From positions 1-64,000 of the forward strand of contig NZ_QFRJ01000015.1 of assembly GCF_003143775.1 (NCBI RefSeq): a stretch of 64,000 bases of DNA. The letters run 5' to 3'. Shown here piece by piece: positions 36,725 to 47,000 of the stretch (its first letter is position 1; the number at the start of each line of letters is the position of its first letter). The notes beneath the pieces were generated by a model. The model saw only the letters and a program-made list of their open reading frames with translations, was not told the DNA's origin and searched no databases. Source of the DNA: Brumimicrobium oceani (GTDB lineage Bacteria; Bacteroidota; Bacteroidia; Flavobacteriales_D; Crocinitomicaceae). Position numbers and translations under genes: made by a program.

Positions 36725-38611
36725 TTATACTAATTCTATACTTCTATTCACGAAGTTTGTTAAATCTTCACCTTTCAACATGCCTTGTGCAAGCATTGCT
36801 AAATCGGTAAGTTGTTTTGCTTTTTGAGCTTGTTCCTCACCTTTGGCTGCTAAAATACTTGAAATTTTTGGATGATTGCTATTTACAATCATATTGTAAG
36901 TTTCTGGGAAAGCTCCAAAAAATCCTGCGCCTCCCATTGCTTGTTGCTCTTTCATTCTTCTAATGAATTCTGGTTGAGTCACAACAATTGGAGCTTCACT
37001 TTCCGACATACTTTCAAATTGAACCTTGAACTTGTCTTTGTTTACTGTTGCTTCAAATACAGGTTGTAATTCTTTTTGCTCATCTTCACTTAATTTAGAA
37101 GGAATATTTTCGTCTTTCTGAATTAATTTGTCCAAGGTATCCGCATCTACTCTGGCGAAAGTAACATTCTCTAAAGAGGATTCCATTTTTTGAACCCAGT
37201 GTGCTGCAAGAGGTCCTTGTAATTCAATTACCTTGTAGCCTCTGTCGTTTGCAGCTTTTACAAAACTGTATTGCTCCTCTTTATCGTTGGTGTAAAGGAA
37301 AACAGTTTTACCGTCTTTATCCGTTTGTGTTGCTTTAACTTCTTCCTTGAATTCTTCAGGAGTATAGAATTTTCCATCTGTGCTCTCCATCAAGTGGAAG
37401 GCTTTTGCTCTATCTGCGAATTTATCATCAGACAACATTCCGTATTCAGAGAATATGCGCAAATCTCCCCATTTTTCCTCGAAATCTTTACGGTCTTTCT
37501 TGAACATTTCTTTCAGTTTATCAGAAACTTTTTTCGAAATGTGAGCACTAATTTTCTTAACGTTGCTATCACTTTGTAAATATGAACGCGAAACGTTTAG
37601 GGGAATGTCTGGTGAATCAATTACACCATGTAAAAGTGTTAAAAACTCAGGTACAATTTCCTCAACGCTATCTGTAATAAATACTTGGTTAGAGTATAAT
37701 TGAATTTTATTCTTTTGAACTTCAACGTTTTCCTTAATCTTAGGGAAATATAAAATCCCAGTAAGGTTAAATGGATAATCTACATTTAAGTGAATGTGGA
37801 ATAATGGATCTTCAATTGTAGAAGGGTACAACTCTCTGTAAAATTGAGCATAATCTTCTTTCTCTAATTCAGCTGGCATTTTTGTCCATGCTGGAGAAGG
37901 ATTGTTGATTTGATCTGGAACTTCATTAGAAATTTTCTTAATGTTTCCTTCTTCATCTTTTTCTCCCTTAGGATCATCAATTTGCTCTGTACGCGTTCCA
38001 AAAATAACTGGAACAGGTAAGAATTTACAATATTTGTTCAAGATTCCGCCAATTCTAGCTTCTTCTAAAAACTCTGCAGATTCTTCATTGATGTGTAATA
38101 TGATATCTGTTCCTCGTGTTGCTTTTTCAGCATCTTGAATCGTGTATTCTGTTGTTCCATTACTTTCCCATCTTACTGCGGTAGCGTCTTCATATCTTCC
38201 CAATGTAAGGATTTCTACTTTTTCTGCTACCATGAAAGCAGAGTAAAAACCTAAACCAAAGTGTCCAATAATAGACTCTTTGTTATCAGATTCTTTATAT
38301 TTCTGAACGAATTCTTCCGCTCCAGAGAACGCGATTTGGTTGATGTATTTATCAATTTCATCGGCTGTCATTCCAATACCATTATCTCTAATGGTTAAAG
38401 TTTTAGCCGCTTTATCTAAAATTACTTCAACTTTTAATTCACCAACTTCTTTATCATATTCTCCATTTTTGGATAAAACTTTTAGTTTCTGAGATGCATC
38501 TACAGCATTCGAAACCAACTCACGTAAAAATATCTCGTGATCTGAGTACAAAAACTTCTTGATAATCGGAAATATATTTTCCGTCTCTACATTAATATGA
38601 CCTTTTTTCAT
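36725..38611 (-). CDS. htpG: Chaperone HtpG (Hsp90)
   Basis: The product is 628 residues, full length. The GHKL ATPase domain is at the N-terminus (LRELVSNAVDASQKL, DNGIGM, GHFGLGFYSAFMV), followed by the middle domain (GVIDSPDIPLNVSRSYLQSD) and the C-terminal dimerisation domain. It is an ATP-dependent cytosolic chaperone. It is transcribed alone with its own terminator; the J-domain protein behind it is a plausible functional neighbour. Confidence 0.97.
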   Translation of the reverse strand: MKKGHINVETENIFPIIKKFLYSDHEIFLRELVSNAVDASQKLKVLSKNGEYDKEVGELKVEVILDKAAKTLTIRDNGIGMTADEIDKYINQIAFSGAEEFVQKYKESDNKESIIGHFGLGFYSAFMVAEKVEILTLGRYEDATAVRWESNGTTEYTIQDAEKATRGTDIILHINEESAEFLEEARIGGILNKYCKFLPVPVIFGTRTEQIDDPKGEKDEEGNIKKISNEVPDQINNPSPAWTKMPAELEKEDYAQFYRELYPSTIEDPLFHIHLNVDYPFNLTGILYFPKIKENVEVQKNKIQLYSNQVFITDSVEEIVPEFLTLLHGVIDSPDIPLNVSRSYLQSDSNVKKISAHISKKVSDKLKEMFKKDRKDFEEKWGDLRIFSEYGMLSDDKFADRAKAFHLMESTDGKFYTPEEFKEEVKATQTDKDGKTVFLYTNDKEEQYSFVKAANDRGYKVIELQGPLAAHWVQKMESSLENVTFARVDADTLDKLIQKDENIPSKLSEDEQKELQPVFEATVNKDKFKVQFESMSESEAPIVVTQPEFIRRMKEQQAMGGAGFFGAFPETYNMIVNSNHPKISSILAAKGEEQAQKAKQLTDLAMLAQGMLKGEDLTNFVNRSIELV

Positions 38612-39258
38612 TTTATTTTAATTTTTTGTTGACGAATGTGAATAGTCAATCTTTGTGCCAGTGGAGTAGGACTGTCAAAATGTCGCGCAATGGTTTTGTT
38701 TTCGAAGCATAATTCTCCCAGCGACGGCGAGATTATTCTTGTGGTAGTCTGAATCCTTTCGATAACCAACCTAAAAACTAAAAATAAGTTCAAATAGTTT
38801 CTTCCACTAATTCCTTTGAATTCCTGTTCCACCGCTATAATCAATAGGGCTGTTTTGCGGGTAATCTTTTGACCGAAAAACTAATGCTGGATTTACAGTT
38901 GGATTAACACCAGTTGATTTAGTGAAAATTATTTACTCTCGAAGATGTTTGGACTTATGATTATGAAAGGAGTTTTTTGTTTGGAAACCAAGCTACCACG
39001 AGAAGCTGCGCTAAATCTCGCGGTAGCTTTGGGAAAGTCCTGATAAATGCGTGGTTTTTGTGACACTGAATAGTAATCAACCAAATTAAATTCGAAATGC
39101 ACGCTCATAATCAAAGCGTAACACACCAAAATAATCTTTCAAAAATAATGTATTAAAACGTTTTCCCCATACGTTCGGCAAGCTCAGTAGGGCTAAGGAA
39201 ATCCGGATCCGTCAACATGGTATTATTCATTCTTGTCTGTTTTTTTTTATTTGTATTC
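38612..39258. other. Long intergenic region with hairpin element
   Basis: About 650 bp without a credible gene. AAGCTACCACGAGA (38990-39003) and TCTCGCGGTAGCTT (39016-39029) form a 14-bp stem with one mismatch, which looks like a REP/MITE-type hairpin. Short frames at 38608-38844 and 38929-39129 lack coding character. Confidence 0.5.
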
Positions 39259-39318
39259 ATGAGTACTTCGTAGTTCAGCGTTGGCCTATCGGCACGCCGA
39301 ATACTTAGTTATTGTGCG
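39258..39318 (-). repeat. attC-like cassette boundary 1 (partial)
   Basis: GTTATTGTGCG (39308-39318) lies 15 bp after the stop of the next gene on the minus strand. An internal imperfect hairpin (TTCAGCGTTGGC with GCACGCCGAA, about 39273-39301) is adjacent. The outer arm towards lower coordinates is not clear. Its TTGTGCG core matches in inverted form CGCACAA at the other end of the same gene unit (40430-40436). Confidence 0.5.
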
Positions 39319-39333
39319 TTCGTATTTTATTAT

Positions 39334-40410
39334 TTAGAACAGTTTATCAAATGATTTACCGTTAAACCTGTAAACTCCTCCATTTGCCATTCCAAAAAGT
39401 AAATTATTACTATTGTCTTTATAGATAGTCCAAATCATTGATTTAGATAATTCGCTGTCAATGGTATAGTTTGTCAAAGTATTACCGTCATATTTCCAAG
39501 CGCCTGAATCCCTATCTCCAAACCAAATGTTGCCTTCTGAATCTTCTTCAATGGCAAAAACGGATTGTAATCCTGTATTTTTATCTAATTGTTGTGATTT
39601 AATGTTCGCTTCAAATTGATTCAATGGAATTAGTTTTCCTTGTTCTTTTGAGAAATGGGTTATGTTATCTTCTTCTTTAAGTATTACACCAATTCCATTA
39701 TTCCCAATCCAAATTCGACCTTTTGAATCTGCCAAGACACTTCTGATATGTAAAACTTCATTGTCTTTAAGTTTTAGATTTTTATGGTCATAAAGATTTA
39801 TCATTTTGCCATTGTAATTGAACAATGCTGAATAAGTTGCAATCCAAACTTTACCGTCTCTATCTTTTGAGATACCTGTAACCCCATAAGATTTATTCGG
39901 ATTATCATTTTTAGGTTTTGGAAAAATTAGATAGTTCATATTCATCCCATCAAAACGGTTTATTCCATCTTCTTCTCCCGCATAAAACCATAAGTTCCCA
40001 GTAGTAGTATTCCAGTCTGACTTTGGAGCATTAAACTCAGTCGAATAACTTGTGAATTTACCTTCGTTATAGCTACTCACACCTTTTGCCGTTACAATCC
40101 AAATTATTCCGGTTTTATCTTCTTGAATTGAACGGATTTGATTGTCTTGTAAACCGTTATTAGTTGTAAAGTATTTAAATATTTTTCCATCATAATTACA
40201 TACTCCTTCATTATGACTTCCAAGCCAATAGTTACCCTTACTGTCTTGGAAGATTGCACGTATTCCCGAAGTAAATTTTAAGGTGTCGGTTTGTGAGGTG
40301 TTTGCCAATTCTGGCTTAATTACTTCCTTTTCCGTTGGCTTGTTATCTACACAAGAAAAGTTTATAGTCAATATGAGTATTAGGTAAATCAATTCTTTTT
40401 TTTTGCTCAT
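39334..40410 (-). CDS. Two-component-regulator-propeller lipoprotein
   Basis: From Met9 of the open frame (MSKKKELIYLILILTINFSC) the product is 358 residues. This start gives a proper lipoprotein signal and lies 20 bp inside the boundary repeat. The mature part consists of repeats with W-I/L-G (NYWLGSHNEGVCNYDG, IWIVTAKGVSSYNEG, RIWIGNNGIGV, NIWFGDRDSGAWKYDG). These are Reg_prop blades of a beta-propeller, as in the sensor part of hybrid histidine kinases, but no kinase follows. It is probably a periplasmic binding protein. It is the only gene of cassette unit 1. Confidence 0.8.
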   Translation of the reverse strand: MSKKKELIYLILILTINFSCVDNKPTEKEVIKPELANTSQTDTLKFTSGIRAIFQDSKGNYWLGSHNEGVCNYDGKIFKYFTTNNGLQDNQIRSIQEDKTGIIWIVTAKGVSSYNEGKFTSYSTEFNAPKSDWNTTTGNLWFYAGEEDGINRFDGMNMNYLIFPKPKNDNPNKSYGVTGISKDRDGKVWIATYSALFNYNGKMINLYDHKNLKLKDNEVLHIRSVLADSKGRIWIGNNGIGVILKEEDNITHFSKEQGKLIPLNQFEANIKSQQLDKNTGLQSVFAIEEDSEGNIWFGDRDSGAWKYDGNTLTNYTIDSELSKSMIWTIYKDNSNNLLFGMANGGVYRFNGKSFDKLF

Positions 40411-40429
40411 TTTGGATTTTACTATATGA

Positions 40430-40568
40430 CGCACAACGTGTCGCAGCTAAGAGACGTGGGGCTTTTCGAGGCGATTTCCTGTCCGCCCGTGACAAAAGTA
40501 GCCACGAAGAACGAAACTCGCGGAAACCACTGTCCGCCCCATGTTTTCTTAGGTGCTGTTGTGGTGCG
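40430..40568 (-). repeat. attC-like palindrome 2
   Basis: This 139-bp imperfect palindrome has outer cores CGCACAAC (40430-40437) and GTTGTGGTGCG (40558-40568). Inner arms CTAAGA...GGGGC (40447-40462) and GCCCC...TCTTAG (40536-40552) pair. It begins 6 bp after the stop of the 40575 gene. Each core matches the distant end of the unit on its own side rather than its partner, as in integron cassettes. Confidence 0.7.
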
Positions 40569-40574
40569 TTTACT

Positions 40575-41309
40575 TTATTCATCGATATTTTTTAGAATAA
40601 CCTGTTTTTTAAATTCACTGGATAAATCTTTTAGAATTGAAGGAAATTTATCAATTTCACTATCTAGTTTTTGATAAGCTTTGAAATTTTCATTAGTCAG
40701 GTCTTGTTGAATTTTATGAGCGTTTAAATCCCAAAGTGACACTTCACCCAATTGTTTTGGATTTGTATGATACATTTTGACAAAAGACATATATGCACTA
40801 TGCGAGTTGTTTAATACATCAATGATTTTTTGAATGAGTTCATCTGGTAAGTATAAAGTGCATAGCTTCCTGCTAATATCAGCTTTTTTATAAAGCTCAT
40901 TAAAACTGCTTTTGTTCTTTCTAAAATCTTCTTCATTCTCTGCCCAAAACATATTTTCTCTAATAAAGTCTTGTAGTTTAATAAGGTCGAGCACTAACTC
41001 TTCAATTTTCTGAAATCTCATCTTAGTTAGTTCAGCTAGGCTGATTTGATACGAGATGTTATTTTTAGCTAATTCAGCTTTTAGGTTTTCAACCTTGACA
41101 GTCAATTGTTCTGAAATTTTTGATTTATAATCCGCGATTAGGGTTCTAAATTCTTGCTTTACACTTTCTTGTGTTCTAGTGAGCTCTTCAGCTGTAATAA
41201 TTTTAGCATTTTGTTTCCCTAGTTCCTTCATTAAGGATTTATAGAAAATAAAATATGAAACTATTAGAAATAAAATTATTTCAATGATTATCTCAATTGT
41301 TGTTTCCAT
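40575..41309 (-). CDS. Membrane-anchored coiled-coil protein, partner of Abi-like gene
   Basis: The product is 244 residues. One N-terminal transmembrane helix (about 5-25) is followed by a long helical/coiled-coil region (about 35-120; EELTRTQESVKQEFRTLIADYKSK...), with further helices to the end. No family was recognised. Its ATG lies inside the end of the upstream Abi-like gene (17-bp overlap), so both are translated from one message. Together they fill cassette unit 2. A membrane-anchored partner of a predicted abortive-infection protein could act as sensor or as effector; this is inference. Confidence 0.7.
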   Translation of the reverse strand: METTIEIIIEIILFLIVSYFIFYKSLMKELGKQNAKIITAEELTRTQESVKQEFRTLIADYKSKISEQLTVKVENLKAELAKNNISYQISLAELTKMRFQKIEELVLDLIKLQDFIRENMFWAENEEDFRKNKSSFNELYKKADISRKLCTLYLPDELIQKIIDVLNNSHSAYMSFVKMYHTNPKQLGEVSLWDLNAHKIQQDLTNENFKAYQKLDSEIDKFPSILKDLSSEFKKQVILKNIDE

Positions 41310-42123
41310 TTTTTATGTTTTGATATTCTTTGCTATCTAACAGGAAGTCAACAAATGTCATTGTCGCATTTACTGCTAATCTAGCATGGTGTTTTAATGT
41401 TTTAAACTTATTAGCATGTCTGTCCCCTGAATTATTACTAAGTCCTGATAATCCACTTGTGATTGAATCTAATCCTGATAGAATTTGAATTACTGTAGGC
41501 GGCAATACATGAGGGTCAATAGTAAGGTTCAAAATCTTCTTAACTTGCTTATATAAGTTGTCAAGCTTTCCGTCATTTTTAATTTCTTTCCCTTCATGCT
41601 GTTCAATTATTTCTATCATGACAGCTTCTGCTAAACTCCGTGCATTAGTTATCGCACCATTAAAATCGCCTTGATCAATTTTTGTATGACACTTCGTTAT
41701 TTGCTCTTGAATAAACTCATGATTAAGACCTTTTACAGTCTCAGGCTCAACGACTATTCCTTTTGAATCATGTACTTTATAAAATTCTCCAACTTTTTTA
41801 AGCTCAAAACCTTCATAGCGCAGATAGTCATTAATGGGTTTAATAATTGCGTCAAGTTCTTCGGGATCTGCTCCCGCTTCGATTAAATCTCTTGGGTCAA
41901 CTGAATTTTCAATTATTAGTTTTAATCCTTGTGTTCCGTTGAATTGTCTGACTTTTTCTTCCGTGTATTTCCATCTACTTGGAAAACCTTCTTCATATCT
42001 ATCATCTGCTCCGAACTCAACAAAAAAATCAACCAATTGAGGACCTGTTTTATATGGAAGGATTTTATTATCCCCACATAAAGTCTTTCCTAAAAATTTA
42101 ATAGTTCGTTCAGATACTTTCAT
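41293..42123 (-). CDS. Abortive-infection (Abi_C-like) family protein
   Basis: The product is 276 residues. The N-terminal half (1-130) is of unknown fold. The C-terminal half resembles the Abi_C/HEPN-like domain: ITNARSLAEAVMIEIIEQH (about 158-176), then GLSNNSGDRHA (227-237) and a helix LAVNATMTFVDFLLD. In Abi_C proteins the second motif usually reads R-N-x-x-G-D-x-H-G; here Ser229 replaces the Arg, with Arg235 next to His236. The gene starts 22 bp inside boundary palindrome 3 and is followed by the overlapping membrane-protein gene. A role in phage defence is inferred from the family and from the cassette context. Confidence 0.72.
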   Translation of the reverse strand: MKVSERTIKFLGKTLCGDNKILPYKTGPQLVDFFVEFGADDRYEEGFPSRWKYTEEKVRQFNGTQGLKLIIENSVDPRDLIEAGADPEELDAIIKPINDYLRYEGFELKKVGEFYKVHDSKGIVVEPETVKGLNHEFIQEQITKCHTKIDQGDFNGAITNARSLAEAVMIEIIEQHEGKEIKNDGKLDNLYKQVKKILNLTIDPHVLPPTVIQILSGLDSITSGLSGLSNNSGDRHANKFKTLKHHARLAVNATMTFVDFLLDSKEYQNIKNGNNN

Positions 42124-42145
42124 TTATGTTCGTGTCTTTTTTAAT

Positions 42146-42226
42146 GCACCACAACGGATCGCAAATAGGCACAGGCGGCTAGTACGTGTGAACGTTTGCC
42201 GCTTGGGCTTATTTGCTGTTGTGTGC
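42146..42226 (-). repeat. attC-like palindrome 3
   Basis: This 81-bp imperfect palindrome has outer cores GCACCACAAC (42146-42155) and GTTGTGTGC (42218-42226). Inner arms GCAAATA (42161-42167) with TATTTGC (42210-42216), and GGCGGC (42174-42179) with GCCGC (42198-42202), pair. It lies 4 bp after the stop of the 42231 gene. GCACCACAAC is the exact inverse of GTTGTGGTGC at the other end of the Abi unit. Confidence 0.8.
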
Positions 42227-42230
42227 AGTA

Positions 42231-43001
42231 CTATTTCCCAATCATTATGTATGTTCCGATGAATAGCCCTGAGAAGTCTAAGTTTATCGGGTATTCGTTA
42301 AAAATAACCCACTCATTATCTAATCTATCTCGAACCGTTTTTGTTACAAAATATTGATAGCCTAATTTGATGCCAATTGAAGAGAACAGGCTGCTTTTTG
42401 AAAAATAATAACCTATGTCAATAAAAGCTTGCCCTTGAAAGTCCATACTTTCAAAAAACTCATAATAAGACGCTAAAGGGAATGATTTAGACCTCATATC
42501 AGAAATGACCTTTGAGTAAGCAACACCACCATTTAAACCAACACCTAATTTTAAGTTTTGTAGAAACTTACTATTTTTTTGATCTAACTTTAATAAAGTA
42601 TTTAAGAAAAGTGTGGAGTTTATTCCAAAAGAAATAGCTTGTGTTTTTAATTCATAATTCCTTTCGTGTTGGGCAATAACGTTACCAAAATCATCTGTTT
42701 CTATGAATTTCGGGGTTGAACTTTGACTTCCATATTGGTAGGAAGAAAACAAACCGACATTAAAATATTTGGAAGGTCTATAATTTATTGATAAATCAAA
42801 CTTCTGACCTTTTTCTAATTTCTTATCAAGTATTTTTGGGTTGGATTGCGAAGTAACCGAATCAATAAAAAACCGATTTAAATTTTCCATTGAATATTTG
42901 TTTAATCCATATCCAAATTCAAAAGATAATTTTTCTGTCTCAAATTGCGAGAATAATGCTGGAGATATTAAAATACAGATTATTAAAATTTTTAGCTTCA
43001 T
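42231..43001 (-). CDS. Predicted outer-membrane beta-barrel protein
   Basis: The product is 256 residues with a signal peptide (about 1-18) and alternating amphipathic strands with aromatic ends (FDLSINYRPSKYFNVGLFSSYQYG, AFIDIGYYFSKSSLFSSIGIKLGYQYF, FSGLFIGTYIMIGK at the C-terminus). It is probably a small outer-membrane barrel; the family was not recognised. Its start overlaps the stop of the upstream lipoprotein gene by 4 bp, so it is the third gene of the protease operon in cassette unit 3. Confidence 0.65.
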   Translation of the reverse strand: MKLKILIICILISPALFSQFETEKLSFEFGYGLNKYSMENLNRFFIDSVTSQSNPKILDKKLEKGQKFDLSINYRPSKYFNVGLFSSYQYGSQSSTPKFIETDDFGNVIAQHERNYELKTQAISFGINSTLFLNTLLKLDQKNSKFLQNLKLGVGLNGGVAYSKVISDMRSKSFPLASYYEFFESMDFQGQAFIDIGYYFSKSSLFSSIGIKLGYQYFVTKTVRDRLDNEWVIFNEYPINLDFSGLFIGTYIMIGK

Positions 43002-44035
43002 GGTTCTAAGTTTATTTTGGTTTCCTCTAATGTATTCAAGTCAATAAGATATATTGATGAGTTTTCGATTATTGCTCCTGTTGGGTTTGAATCGTTATCT
43101 AATTCAAGATGACTATCTACTCGTTCACCGATTAAATATTTCCCATCTGGTGATGCCGAAATAGACTCATACCTTTTGGTATCGCAAAAAGGTATGAGTA
43201 GCTCAACATTTGAGTTGTTTACTCCTATTTTATACAACCCTCCATCCGGATACCCAATAGAAACATACACATATTCTTCGTTATTCGACCAGCAAAGACC
43301 TGATACGCTAGGATAATCAAATGCTTGGTTCATGTTAACAATACTTGTAAAGGAGAGTGACTCCTCGTCAAGCGATGCGGTTGCTAAATATGGACTATTA
43401 CTATTGTTAATATGAACCAATGACAATAATTTATTATTAAAAGAAATTGCATTGTATCTGAGATATCCATTATATACATCACCAGACTCTGAAAGTGTGT
43501 CAGGGATAAGTGTATTTAAATTTTGAGATAAAAAATAATATGGAATTCCAAGGTTAGGTGAATATGCCCAATATAATTCATCACCTGTCTCATTCCAAAC
43601 GGGATAAAGGTTATGGACATTATCAGTAAACTGAGTTAAACTATCTCCATTGTCTTTTACAATAAAGATATGTTCAGAATATGCAGGAGTATGCGTATAA
43701 GCAATCCAACCACTACTTCCCCATTTTGGCTGACCACCAATCTTCCCACTCTCTGTAATCAACGTCTTTTGTTGTGTTTGAATGTTATATTTTATTAATT
43801 GAAATAGGTTTTGCTCATAATCCCTAAAATGATAAATAAACTCATTACTGTTATTGGGATTAAAATGTGGTGCTTTAAATTGAGGTCTATCTATTGTAAA
43901 GTAAGTTTGAAAGGGTAAATTTTTAGCAAAAGGCTTGCAATCTGAAGATTCTAAAACAGGAGGAACAGGCTTGTCTTTTCGACAAGCCATAGTTCCTAAT
44001 GCAATAAGAATATATATAATTACTTTAATATTCAT
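42998..44035 (-). CDS. TolB-like propeller lipoprotein
   Basis: The product is 345 residues with a lipoprotein signal (IYILIALGTMAC, Cys18). PD40/WD40-like blades follow: KWGSSGWIAYTHTPAYSEHIFIVKDNGDSLTQFTDN, YPVWNETGDELYWAYSPN, and SASPDGKYLIGERV near the end. It is probably a periplasmic six-bladed propeller. It sits 5 bp downstream of the subtilase gene and overlaps the barrel gene, so these three are one operon. Confidence 0.78.
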   Translation of the reverse strand: MNIKVIIYILIALGTMACRKDKPVPPVLESSDCKPFAKNLPFQTYFTIDRPQFKAPHFNPNNSNEFIYHFRDYEQNLFQLIKYNIQTQQKTLITESGKIGGQPKWGSSGWIAYTHTPAYSEHIFIVKDNGDSLTQFTDNVHNLYPVWNETGDELYWAYSPNLGIPYYFLSQNLNTLIPDTLSESGDVYNGYLRYNAISFNNKLLSLVHINNSNSPYLATASLDEESLSFTSIVNMNQAFDYPSVSGLCWSNNEEYVYVSIGYPDGGLYKIGVNNSNVELLIPFCDTKRYESISASPDGKYLIGERVDSHLELDNDSNPTGAIIENSSIYLIDLNTLEETKINLEP

Positions 44036-44040
44036 ATTGA

Positions 44041-47000
44041 TTATTTTTTAATGATTTTTTTGGATATTATCTCTTTTCCAATGTTTAGGTTACAGATATA
44101 TATTCCTTTAGATAAATGCGATACACTTACAGTCAAGGACTGTTTTCCATTGGATTGGTTTTCCATTACGTGTGTAGCAATTTGTCTACCAGTTGCATCT
44201 AAAATCTCTAGGCGAACATCTGTATTTTCTGATAAGTTATAATCAATTGTGATTTGGTCATCACTTGGATTTGGATAAATATTGACTCCACTTTCCAAGT
44301 TTTCCTCATCTACGTTCGCTGTTGAGTTTGGATCTTTAACATACAATGAATAACTTGTTTTCAACTGGCTCGGAGGTGCTGGAATCCATTTATTAATTGA
44401 TTGTCCTATACTGTTGTGTAATATATGCCAGCAAAAAGTTGTTGTTGAAACCGAAACTACATTTTGATTTATTGTTGGTGAATGATTAAAGTATTTGTCA
44501 CCTGTAATTGGATTTGCTGCAGAAACCCCTATACTTGAACTATACCTTTTCCAAGTATCAATTGCTGTTTGGCCTACAGGCAAAATGTCAATAAAACTAT
44601 ATGTTACTTGATATCTATCAGCAGTATAATAACCTGCGGCTACACCATTTGTATTATTTGATACAATCACATTTAAACCTGCTGCAGTAGTCTGAAGTGG
44701 TGAAGACTGACCTCCTCCGTGAAACACATAATAATCTGGAAATGCAAGTTTCTTGAGAGATAAATCAGCGTTAACACGTCCATAGCCTACTTCCTGATTA
44801 TAACCTGAATATGGTGTTGTAGCGAAGTTTTCTAAAAAGTACTCTACATCTTCAGGAGCAAGACCATTTGGATAGCCATTATTACTGCTGTGTTCGCTTT
44901 GAAACAGAGCTGTTACACCAGCAACATGTGGGGCAGCAAAAGAAGTACCATCTCCATTATATGCATAACCTGAGTTATTATTATGGTCTAATGTCGCATA
45001 TATGTCATTGGTTCCTGGTGCGATAACATCCAAACTATTTCCAAAAGTAGAGAAATCGGCTCTACCACCTGTAAGCCCCTCATTTGCTCCTACTTTTAAT
45101 ACCCATGTATCATTAAATGTGGCTGGATAATTAACGGTTTGGTCGTAATCATTACCGCTTGCAACGACAATAACACAGCTTTCTTCATAAGCCGCCTCTA
45201 TTGCATTTTTTAATATGTTTGAGTTCTGAGTAGTTCCCCAACTATGATTTTGGATATCTAATCCATAACCATAATTCGAATTCGGGTTGTGCATGGCTCC
45301 TTCAATAATTGCTGATGATATATTACTCATTGTTATGAAAGATGTACCTCCATTATTTATTTTTTGTGAAAATAGTTGTACTCCTGTATTACTATTCTGA
45401 ACATCACCTCCAGCTATGCCTGCAATACCGATGTTATTATTCCTCAAAGCTCCAATGATTCCAGCAACAGCTGTTCCGTGACCATCTGAATCAGGTGTTG
45501 GTTGGTTTTGAGGACTTGTATTATTGAAGTAGTCCCATCCACCAACTATTTTTGTACCAGTCCAAGTTCCGTCCCCAAAATCTTCATGTCGCCAATTGAT
45601 ACCTGAATCAAAAACTCCTACCTTAATTGATTGTTGTCCGACTTGTTTATCCCAAGCAGCTTCAACCTCAATACCATGGTTAGAATTATAAAGTCCTGTT
45701 TGTTCGGAGAGGTATAAATTATCATTTGGTTGATTGAATAATTCACCAACATAATTTAATTCAGCAAAATGCACAATAGGGTAAATAGTACTTAAACTAT
45801 CAATAACCACCGTTTCATTCTCGTTTTTAGGTATGAATACAGACAAGGTAGCCCAAAAATCGTCTATTCTATGTGTTTCACCCAATCTGGTAACAGAAAT
45901 ACTATCTGCTGTGGTCATCCCACGGAAAATCTTGTAAGTATCTAGTCTACTCCAATCAAATCCTGTTTTTTCATTAAGTTTATTTAAAACATCTTTTTTT
46001 ACGAAATCTTGCAGCATCCCTGCAACAAAACTTTTTCTATCAATTGAAGAATATTTAATTGCTGAGGTGTCAAAGCGAACAATTAGTTCATTTGCATTAT
46101 TGATTCCGTTCGACAAGTCTATTGATTTTTCATGTACGGTATATTTTACAGTAATATTCTCAAACTCATTTCCATTTATTTGTGATTGACCAGCTACTAT
46201 AATATTACCATCTAAATCAATTCCGATATTTGTCGGTGTATCATTTAAACCCGAATCCCCATCAAATATGATTTCATTAAATAACTCACCATTTTCATCG
46301 TAACCTAGTGTCACAAAATTAGAATTACCAGCTTCTATGGAGCTACCAGTAACGAAAACCTTATTGTTATCTTTAATAACAAGATTAACAGCTTCATCAT
46401 CTTCATTATTCTTTCCATTGTATTCTCTAGACCAATCTAAAGTTCCGTAGGAATCAAATTTTAATAAGGAGTAATTTTTCCCTTCATTTTGGGTAGTAAC
46501 AAATCCAGATACATAAACGTTACCTTGATTGTCTACTTTTATTCCTTTACCTATGTCTTCGTCTCCATCACCATCATAGGTTTTTTCCCAGATTAGATTG
46601 AGATTATCATCTAATTTATAAACAGTTATATCATAATCAGTTGAAGTGTTTTTCTTCGTTCCAGCAATATAATAGTTGCCATTAGCGTCAACAGTCATGT
46701 CGTAAACTTCGCTAACTCCACCTGTTACACTTTGACCAGTTCTAAAATCGTTTATAAATTGACCATTCGGTTCAAGTTGAATGGTCGCCATCTCCCAGAC
46801 AGCTGGATTTTCAGATATTTGGCTTCCCCCAGAGACGATTATTTCCTGAGTATTTGAAACTTTTATTTTAGCAGGAACATCATCGAATCCATCATAATCG
46901 TAGCGTTGTGCCCAAACCTCATTACCATTACCAGCTTCTAATTTAATTACAACATAATCAGAATTAGTGTTATTACCAGCACTACTTCCTGTAACGAATA

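Noticed and set aside
38608-39129. Two short minus-strand frames after htpG
   Set aside because: They cover hairpin elements and repeats, show no signal peptide or family resemblance, and one overlaps the htpG start.
40430-42226. Calling the palindromes canonical attC sites
   Set aside because: The cores carry GTTGTG instead of GTTRRRY and no integrase gene is in the window, so only an attC-like status is claimed.
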